From: Caecitellus pseudoparvulus
Lineage: Eukaryota; Bigyra: Bicosoecida
Reading direction: 5' to 3'
Length of the DNA: 64,000 nucleotides
Assembly: GCA_965644315.1 (NCBI GenBank)
Contig: CBFFRQ010000018.1
Coordinates: 930,001-994,000 of the forward strand
This document shows positions 58,373 through 64,000 of this stretch, piece by piece. Within the stretch, counting starts at the first letter, position 1, and every line of letters starts with the position of its first letter. The position numbers were made by a program, and so were the translations under genes. A model generated the notes under the pieces. It worked only from the letters and a program-made list of their open reading frames with translations, was not told the DNA's origin and did no database searches.

Positions 58373-59580
58373 ATGGCTGCAGCAAGCGCTTTCACTCCGG
58401 AACGGTATGTCTTCCTGGACATCAGCATAGGAGGCCGGGAGGGTGAGGAGGGCAGCCAGCGGCGGGCGCATGTGCCTGCTCAATTTCCGCCTCCCCCGCA
58501 TCTGCAGCTGGCCGCATGGTTTTTGAACTGGACCATGAGCGCGCGCCAAAAGCAGCAAGGAACTTTCAGGCCTTGTGCTCCGGAGCAGAGGCCCCTGATG
58601 GCTCAGGAATCAAATACGCAGGGAGCAGCTTCCACCGCATCATCCCCGGCTTCATGGTGCAGGGAGGCGATATCACAGCGGGGAACGGAACGGGAGGCAT
58701 GTCCATCTATGGCGCCTCCTGGCCCGATGAGCCCTCGGCGCTGCGTGTGCAGCACGACAGGCCGGGCCTGCTGTCCATGGCCAACGCTGGCCCAAACACA
58801 AACGGCTCTCAGTTCTTCATCACGTGCGAAGCAACGCCACACCTGGACGGCAAGCACATGGTCTTCGGGGAGCTAGCAAGCGGGAAAGAAGTGCTGGATG
58901 CCATGACCAAGGTGAAAACAGGCCAACGTGATGAGCCGCTGGCCGGCTTCGAGGTCCGCATTTCAGACGCAGGCGTCGCACGGCCGGCGTCCGAGGCGCC
59001 AACTACAGTGCACGACAGCCCCCGCCGGCAACGCAGCGAGAGCGTCAGCTCCTACTCCAGCTCCTCCAGTGGCTACAGTTCGCCAGGTGGCCGTGGCAGG
59101 TCGCGGCCAGCTGCCTCTGCCCACAGTCGCGACGGTGGCGGCGAACGATCCCCTGTGCCAGTGGTCGCAAACGACCCGGAGCTGGCCGCCATCAAGGCCA
59201 TGGAGCAGCAGTCGTCCAACTGGCTCACGCGAGGTCGGCGCCAAGGCCGCCGTCGCAGTCGGTCGCCTCCTGTCCGACGTGGCCCTGGCGGGGGGGCACG
59301 CCAGGGTGTGAAGGGGCGTGGCTTTGCCAAGTGGGGGGACAGGCCGGCACGAGGCAGCCGGCGGCAGGATGCCCCGCACCACCGCCCTGCTGAGCACAGG
59401 GACCGGCAGTCGTACTCCAGACATGGAGATCGAAGGGGGCGAGTGGGGTACGACTCGCCTCCCGGCAGCCCTCGTCGGGAGCGCGACAGCGGCCGCCGCC
59501 GCGTCGTCGTGACCAAGGCCGCCAAGCGGTCAGCCGGGAGCGGCACGGCAGCAGCAGCGGACATGTACGCTGACTTGTAA
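58373..59580 (+). CDS. RS-domain cyclophilin (peptidyl-prolyl isomerase)
   Basis: This is a nuclear proline isomerase, probably linked to splicing. Exons 58373-58442 and 58508-59580 give 380 residues; the join restores [30 protein letters not shown], the standard cyclophilin start. Catalytic motifs [14 protein letters not shown] and [15 protein letters not shown] are intact. The residue equal to CypA Trp121 is His ([10 protein letters not shown]), a change typical of cyclophilins with weak cyclosporin binding. After residue about 170 the tail is Ser/Arg/Gly-rich ([34 protein letters not shown]), like the RS tails of PPIG-type proteins. The TAA stop overlaps AATGCAT. It converges on the alpha/beta hydrolase gene with 20 bp between stops. 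Confidence 0.93.
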
Positions 59581-59585
59581 TGCAT
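59579..59585. terminator. AATGCAT element fused to the cyclophilin stop codon
   Basis: TAATGCATC: the AA of the TAA stop (59578-59580) is the AA of the element. The convergent alpha/beta hydrolase stop is at 59601, so the ATGCAT core lies about 15 nt past it on the minus strand. Confidence 0.5.
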
Positions 59586-59600
59586 CTACATTCTGCGGCA

Positions 59601-60680
59601 TCACCCCTCGCTGCGCTGCAGGAAGGTGGCGATGGCGCGAGCCTGCCAGGCGTCACGCAGAGAGGGCACGTGCCCGCAGCCAGGAATGGTGATGAGCAGG
59701 AGCTCCTTGGGGCCAGGGATGCCTGGCGCTGCGTCGGGCTGGATCATACGCTCGGCGGTGGCCTGCGTCAGCACCTTGGACTCCACGCCTCGAAGCACAA
59801 GCAGGCTTGCTGCAGACACCATCTGCCACGCCAGCCACAAGTCCACGTCCTCTGTGATGTCCTCGGGCGCTGGAAAGGCACTGCCCAGGCGTGCATCCAC
59901 TCTCAAGCGCAGCGCGCCTGACCGGTCCTGGCCTTCGTCGACTCCTGGCTCGCAGGGCCCGTCGGCATCCCACAGCGCTGCGACTGCCCGTTGCTCCCAG
60001 CCAGGCCTGGTATCCTGCCCAGGCTCCCCCTTGCTGCCGCCAGCGGCTGCCATCCAGGCGTGCGCAGGCTCAGTGGAGGTGGTGATCAGGTGTTCCCAGT
60101 CCCCATCTGTCATGGGTTTGAACTCGGAGTACTTGCCACGCAAGTACTCCTCCGCGGCGCCACGGTTCAGGAAGTTACGCTCGGTGCCTGCGTAGCTCAC
60201 AATGGCCCGAAGCGTGGCGGCAGGGACGTGTGGCCCCACGTCATTCAGAACCAAGCCTGCAATGACCCCAGCGTTGCCCGGCTGGCAGGCAAAGGTGATG
60301 GCGATGAGGCCGCCCATGCTGGTGCCAACCCAGTGGGTGCGGGGCCACCCCAGCTCATCCAAGACCACTCGCATGTCTGCTGCGTACTGCGGGTAGGCGT
60401 AGTCACAGGCATGCTCGGCATAGTCGCTGTCACCACGGCCCACGACATCCACTGCTGCGACTAGAAAGCCCTCTGAGCTAAGATGCTGCGCCAAGTCGTC
60501 AAAGTCAGCCCTGTTTCGCGTCAGCGCATGCACCAACAGCACTGGAATGTCGCGAGGAGTGCTGCCCGGTACAGGCTGCCACACTTCAACAGCGAGGCTG
60601 TGTGTCGCAGACGCATCTGACAAGCTACTGCACTGCACCCTGCGCACCTCCCTCACAGCCTCAGCCTTGGCGCTGGCCAT
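59601..60680 (-). CDS. Alpha/beta-hydrolase fold enzyme
   Basis: The single exon encodes 359 residues from ATG 60680. The fold is shown by VLLVHALTRNRADFDDLAQHL (oxyanion region), VAAVDVVGRGDSDY, the nucleophile elbow WVGTSMGGLIAI with Ser in GxSxG, and the late histidine IPGCGHVPSLRD. The acid is probably the Asp or Glu in LLVLRGVESKVL. HALTRN replaces the usual HGxxxN, so the oxyanion hole may differ. A cap region of about 100 residues contains an insertion rich in Gly and Asp (GGSKGEPGQDTRPGW). No signal peptide or membrane segment. Such enzymes hydrolyse esters, epoxides or C-C bonds; the substrate cannot be named. Relatives are often annotated as MhpC-like hydrolases. Confidence 0.85.
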   Translation of the reverse strand: MASAKAEAVREVRRVQCSSLSDASATHSLAVEVWQPVPGSTPRDIPVLLVHALTRNRADFDDLAQHLSSEGFLVAAVDVVGRGDSDYAEHACDYAYPQYAADMRVVLDELGWPRTHWVGTSMGGLIAITFACQPGNAGVIAGLVLNDVGPHVPAATLRAIVSYAGTERNFLNRGAAEEYLRGKYSEFKPMTDGDWEHLITTSTEPAHAWMAAAGGSKGEPGQDTRPGWEQRAVAALWDADGPCEPGVDEGQDRSGALRLRVDARLGSAFPAPEDITEDVDLWLAWQMVSAASLLVLRGVESKVLTQATAERMIQPDAAPGIPGPKELLLITIPGCGHVPSLRDAWQARAIATFLQRSEG

Positions 60681-61143
60681 GCCGCTACAAGGAGCAGTGG
60701 GAAACGCAGGCGAAACGGTGCTCTTGACACCTCAATCTGTCGCGGTGCATGCCCAAAGTACACCAATGGGTGCATACAACCTACCGTGCACTTGCCTTTA
60801 ACTAGTTGGTCCCGTTAAGGTTTCTGCTTGCGACGAGCAGTGTGCGCTGCCCCCCTAGGTCTTCTGATCATTGCCTTGCACACGAGCGACCATCCCATGA
60901 TAGGTTGCCCCCATCGGCCTCTCCCCGGAGAAAAACACACTCTGCAATAATACATGCAACTACCCATTCTTTTCAATGCTCTCTGCCTGTAAGTCCCTTG
61001 CCGTACTGGTGCGAATCTTACGGTGTTTGCTGCCAGCGCGCACTGGAAGCAATTCGCACCACATAAGCCTGCTGACCCTCAACCTCTCCCGCTCGCGCAC
61101 AGTCTCTGCGTTGTACACCGAGATAGACGCATTTCCTGCAAGC
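60681..61143. promoter_or_regulatory. Divergent intergenic region, hydrolase and second ML gene
   Basis: The 463-bp region is AT-richer than its surroundings, notably 60780-60830 (ACTTGCCTTTAACTAGTTGG) and 60945-60975 (AATAATACATGCAACTACC). It must hold both promoters. No conserved coding frame or known core element is identified. Confidence 0.3.
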
Positions 61144-61889
61144 ATGCGAGCCCTTTCCTCCATCGTGCTGGCCCTCGTGGCATCTGCAGGTAAGAGATCG
61201 TTTCAGCACTCCCCCAACCCGCCTAGAGCTCGCCGGTGCAGCTCTCAGGAGTGCTGAGATACAGGCCAAGCCCACAGGGTTGCGTGCACAGTGAAGTGTT
61301 GCCCTGCCTGTGCTCTCTTGCTTGAGCGCCGTCCCATTCCCCGCTAGCGTGGCCTGTGTCCTGCGCCGCTTCAAGTGCACTGCACTTCGCATGCCGCGTG
61401 CCTCGCTCTGCCTTTGCAGCTCTCGCTGGCAACCTGCGTGGCGACAAGGACGAGTTCCTGGCTCAGCTTGGCGCACCCGCCTCGGTGACCGACTGCTCCA
61501 GCTCAGGCGCGCCTCTGAAGTTCACGAAGCTGACTGTGAACCCCAACCCGCCCACCTTCGGGACACCTCTCGTGCTGGATGCGACTGGGGACATCACCTC
61601 TGCCGTGACTGACGGCACCTACAGCATCGCTGTGAAGCTGGACGGCTTCCAGATCTTCACGCACTCCGGGCCTATCTGCGGCACCTCCACCTTCAACCTG
61701 CCCCTCGGATCTGGCTCTGCCAAGATCACCGGGCTGAGCTGCCCCACCGCCTCCGGCGACTCCGAAACCGTCTCGGGCTCCCTCACCCTGCCCACAGGCA
61801 CTCCCTCCGGCACGTACAACGTGCAGCTGTCAGGCGCCGACACTTCTGGCTCTGAGGTGTTCTGCGTGGACCTGCAGTGGGACAGCTAA
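61144..61889 (+). CDS. Second secreted ML-domain lipid-binding protein
   Basis: Exon 1 (61144-61189) encodes the signal peptide MRALSSIVLALVASA. Exon 2 (61420-61889) follows a 230-nt intron; the total is 171 residues. The mature protein has SVTDCSSSGAPLKFTKLTVNPNPPTFGTPLVLDATGDI, a central ICGTSTFNLPLG, ITGLSCPTASG, and a terminal TYNVQLSGADTSGSEVFCVDLQWD. This is the ML/NPC2-like immunoglobulin-type lipid-binding fold, closer to phosphatidylglycerol/phosphatidylinositol-transfer-like ML proteins than to the short protein at 12190. The signal peptide is again cut off by the first intron, and the intron again carries TGCACTGCACTT. Its 3' end meets the VPS53 3' end with 38 bp between stops. Confidence 0.87.
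61376..61387 (+). repeat. Intronic TGCACTGCACTT element (second ML gene)
   Basis: It sits inside AAGTGCACTGCACTT, a perfect 15-nt palindrome around a central C, 32 nt before the intron end (AG at 61418-61419). Confidence 0.6.
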
Positions 61890-61916
61890 GCTAAGCACGG
61901 CGTCGGCATGGCCGCC

Positions 61917-61924
61917 AATGCATT
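61917..61924. terminator. Shared AATGCATT palindrome between second ML gene and VPS53
   Basis: CCAATGCATTG lies 27 nt after the ML TAA (61887-61889) and 3 nt past the VPS53 stop at 61928-61930 on the other strand. Confidence 0.5.
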
Positions 61925-61927
61925 GCG

Positions 61928-64000
61928 TCACCTGGCCGCACCACCACCACCACCGCCTGCGCCACTCCCGTCCCTGCGCCCCGTGCCTCCCAGAGCCTTC
62001 GCAAAGGCGCTGCCGCCATCCCTCAGCCCGCCCACCATGGAGGACATGCCTGCGACAAAGGCGTTCTCGCCTCCGGCCTTGCCGCCTCCGCCACCCGTCA
62101 GACGCAGTTCTGCCAACACAGCTGACTGCGTCCGCCGGGGCATGGCTCGGAGGTCCATGATGCGACTCAGCTCGGGGGCCGTGGCACTGGGCCACAAAGC
62201 TTGAATGCTTGCCGCAAAGCGCGCTTCCGGTGTGCTCACGAGCTTCAGCAGAAGCTCGATGCGCGGCATCTCCCGGGAGACGAAATTCTTGTACACGGTG
62301 GGGACGCTGTGCCCGCCTCCCACGCCACTGCTGTCGTCATCATCCCCTTCACTCACCAGTGCCGGGGCGTCCAGCAAGACAGACTTGATGCCTTGAGCAT
62401 CCAGCAGCAGCTGCTGGGCCCCCATCTCCCCGATGCGCTTGCAGTTGAACAGGGCCCCCATGTACCGAGCAGTGAACGCCCGCGCAAACTTGTCACAAAA
62501 GGACCTGAAGGCGCCTGGGCAGTTGCGGAGGACTTGCCGCACAGGCGGCATCAGCTTGCGCAGCGTGGCATCCACTGTGCTGACATACGCGCTGAGGTCC
62601 CCCACGTCCGCGAGGGTCCACCAGTTCCCGCCTTGCAGAGCCAGCAGCGCGGGGTCAAGAGCACAAGCAAGGGCTTCCCCCAGCACCTTGGTGGCCTTCG
62701 CCGCCACGCCGAAAAACAAATCCTGCGTGTCCGAGAACGAGACAGCTTCAGAGAAAGCCTCGTCCACCTTGCCGCGCAAGGACTCCTCCAGCCCCGGCAG
62801 CGTCTCCCCCACGTACTCCGCTGTGTTGATCACCGATGCCAGACGCTTGAGAGCGCGGATGCCTTCGACGCCCTGCCCGATTGAGTATGTGTCCCCGGGA
62901 AGCGCAGCAGGGGTCGACGCCCCAAAGCTCAAGGCTGAAGCTGCCTTTGCAACCACTGGCTCCGGCACGCCAGACTCCAGAGCCCGGGCGTATCCCCCCA
63001 GGGCTTCCTTGAACTGGATGTACAGCTCGAACAGGGTTTGAGCGCGCCCAAGCTGCACGCACCTGGAAGTGGCATTCTTGATTTGCAGGAACAGCTTTGC
63101 GGAAGACATGAGCACGTCCCGGCTGCCGGCGTGCGAGGTTCCAGCGGCAGCGCCCTCCCCGACGCCACGTGCCTCTTCTCCTGCAGCCGTGACGATGGCG
63201 TCCAAGCTGCCGCGCTCCAGGGCCACGTAAGCGCCCATGTATGGGTCAAACACATCTGAGATGCGCCTCATCAGCGTGGGCAAGGCAGGGAGGCTCTCAG
63301 CCTCAGCAACGTCACCCGCACCTCCTGCAAGCGACGACAGCCAGGCGGCCTTGGAGCTCTTCGCTGCCTCGGCTGCTTCGCGAGCCTGGGCGGCTGCCTT
63401 CCACTCCTGCCTGCGCTTATACTTGAGGCGAATGCCTTCGGCAGAGGTGGGGTCCACCACCTCCCCGGCTTCATTCACCAGGGGCGCACTCTCGTCGAAC
63501 TCAGCAGGGCCTGCGGCGGCTCCTGCACCAGCCGAGGCTGCCTGGCCTTCTGCGGCCTCTCCGACAATGGTACCTTCCTTCTCAAAGCGCCGAGTCATTT
63601 CCTTCTCCCACTGCAGCGTCTTGTTCAAGGCCCGCACTAGAGCTTCCGCAGGGGCTGAGTCTGGAGGGTCGAAGGCGCTGAGCACTTTGCCGCCAATGTC
63701 AGCCCGAACTTTGTCAGCAAAGGCGACCGCCAGTCGGTGGGGCAGGCTCCAGTGCCTGGGCAGCACGCGCCCAAAGCGGGCCTCGACATCTCGCAACTGG
63801 CGCCGAAACCAGGCATAGCGACGCTCGACAGCATCCAATGACGCTGCATCTGCACCACCGAACGTGCGTTCGTACGGCTTGTTCAGCTGCTTGCGGCAGA
63901 GGCGGCCAATGAGGCGCTCCAACACCTTGCCTCCCAAGGCATCAATGACGCCGCAGGCGTGGCGCAGCGTTTCCAAGCTCGTTGCCACAGCCCCTGACGC
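61928..64000 (-). CDS. VPS53: VPS53, GARP/EARP tethering complex subunit (5' part missing)
   Basis: This is a subunit of the complex that tethers endosome-derived vesicles at the trans-Golgi. The frame is open to the window edge, giving 690 visible residues; the N-terminus lies beyond 64000. The first visible part aligns with mid-VPS53: GGKVLERLIGRLCRKQL, LDAVERRYAWFRRQLRDVEARFGRVLP. Further motifs are ISDVFDPYMGAYVALERGSLD, LFLQIKNATSRCVQL, and the C-terminal GALFNCKRIGEMGAQQLLLDAQGIKSVLLDAPAL with MPRIELLLKLVSTP. A disordered, acidic/Ala insertion at about 140-215 is longer than in animals. The end is a Gly-rich tail (GSGAGGGGGGAAR). No introns are seen in the visible part. With TRAPPC10 this is the second Golgi tether in the window. 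Confidence 0.9.
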   Translation of the reverse strand, partial: ASGAVATSLETLRHACGVIDALGGKVLERLIGRLCRKQLNKPYERTFGGADAASLDAVERRYAWFRRQLRDVEARFGRVLPRHWSLPHRLAVAFADKVRADIGGKVLSAFDPPDSAPAEALVRALNKTLQWEKEMTRRFEKEGTIVGEAAEGQAASAGAGAAAGPAEFDESAPLVNEAGEVVDPTSAEGIRLKYKRRQEWKAAAQAREAAEAAKSSKAAWLSSLAGGAGDVAEAESLPALPTLMRRISDVFDPYMGAYVALERGSLDAIVTAAGEEARGVGEGAAAGTSHAGSRDVLMSSAKLFLQIKNATSRCVQLGRAQTLFELYIQFKEALGGYARALESGVPEPVVAKAASALSFGASTPAALPGDTYSIGQGVEGIRALKRLASVINTAEYVGETLPGLEESLRGKVDEAFSEAVSFSDTQDLFFGVAAKATKVLGEALACALDPALLALQGGNWWTLADVGDLSAYVSTVDATLRKLMPPVRQVLRNCPGAFRSFCDKFARAFTARYMGALFNCKRIGEMGAQQLLLDAQGIKSVLLDAPALVSEGDDDDSSGVGGGHSVPTVYKNFVSREMPRIELLLKLVSTPEARFAASIQALWPSATAPELSRIMDLRAMPRRTQSAVLAELRLTGGGGGKAGGENAFVAGMSSMVGGLRDGGSAFAKALGGTGRRDGSGAGGGGGGAAR

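Noticed and set aside
1-64000. Mobile elements, viral insertions, CRISPR arrays, tRNA or rRNA genes
   Set aside because: I looked for reverse transcriptase, integrase, capsid, Cas and tRNA-like patterns and found none; repeated protein segments are explained by domain duplication within genes.

Overview
The window is eukaryotic nuclear DNA from a gene-dense, GC-rich genome. It holds 26 protein-coding genes with short introns (about 44-250 nt, GT..AG, often GTGAGT or GTGCGT at the 5' end). The products are plainly eukaryotic: TRAPPC10, VPS53, a mitochondrial ribosomal protein, an ER thioredoxin ending in QDEL, a CLC-7-type transporter, a bromodomain protein and an RS cyclophilin. No plastid-specific gene is visible. 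Animal-like GDH, an ACADL-like dehydrogenase, kynureninase, cathepsin X, ML-domain lipid binders and a giant RCC1/IPT membrane protein suggest a heterotrophic, phagotrophic protist. A stramenopile such as a bicosoecid or labyrinthulean is my guess, but the lineage is inferred, not proven. I see no tRNA, rRNA, CRISPR array, transposon or viral gene.

Layout. 1-5.8 kb: the 3' end of an unknown gene, mitochondrial glutamate dehydrogenase, and an EF-hand protein on the minus strand. 6-12 kb: a ZRANB3-type fork-remodelling helicase convergent with a LOG-type phosphoribohydrolase. 12-15.5 kb: a secreted ML protein and a tandem-domain cathepsin X, both with signal peptides. 15.6-24.2 kb: one 8.6-kb exon for a 2,873-residue receptor-like protein. 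24-33 kb: an ankyrin/SIM protein, uS9m, a TrpF-like isomerase, an ER thioredoxin and kynureninase. 33-41 kb: a secreted double-SET protein, a nucleotide-sugar transporter and a CLC antiporter. 41-54 kb: TRAPPC10, an acyl-CoA dehydrogenase, a Tudor-like/bromodomain protein, a diacylglycerol kinase and an unknown 653-residue protein. 54-64 kb: a MAP2K-like kinase, an RS cyclophilin, an alpha/beta hydrolase, a second ML protein and the C-terminal part of VPS53.

Themes. Mitochondrial amino-acid and fatty-acid catabolism (GDH, ACAD, uS9m), tryptophan metabolism (TrpF, kynureninase), and the secretory/lysosomal route (cathepsin X, ML proteins, CLC-7, TRAPPC10, VPS53, nucleotide-sugar transporter, TXNDC12) are over-represented. 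Nothing shows they form a functional cluster.

The most unusual signals are in the non-coding DNA. A palindromic AATGCAT(T) element sits just after many stop codons. It is sometimes fused to the stop codon, and single copies lie between convergent genes, so it is a candidate 3'-end or polyadenylation signal. A near-palindromic TGCACTGCACTT element sits 22-32 nt upstream of the 3' splice site in five introns. I assigned splice sites by reading frame, GT..AG and remembered family alignments; no transcript data were available.
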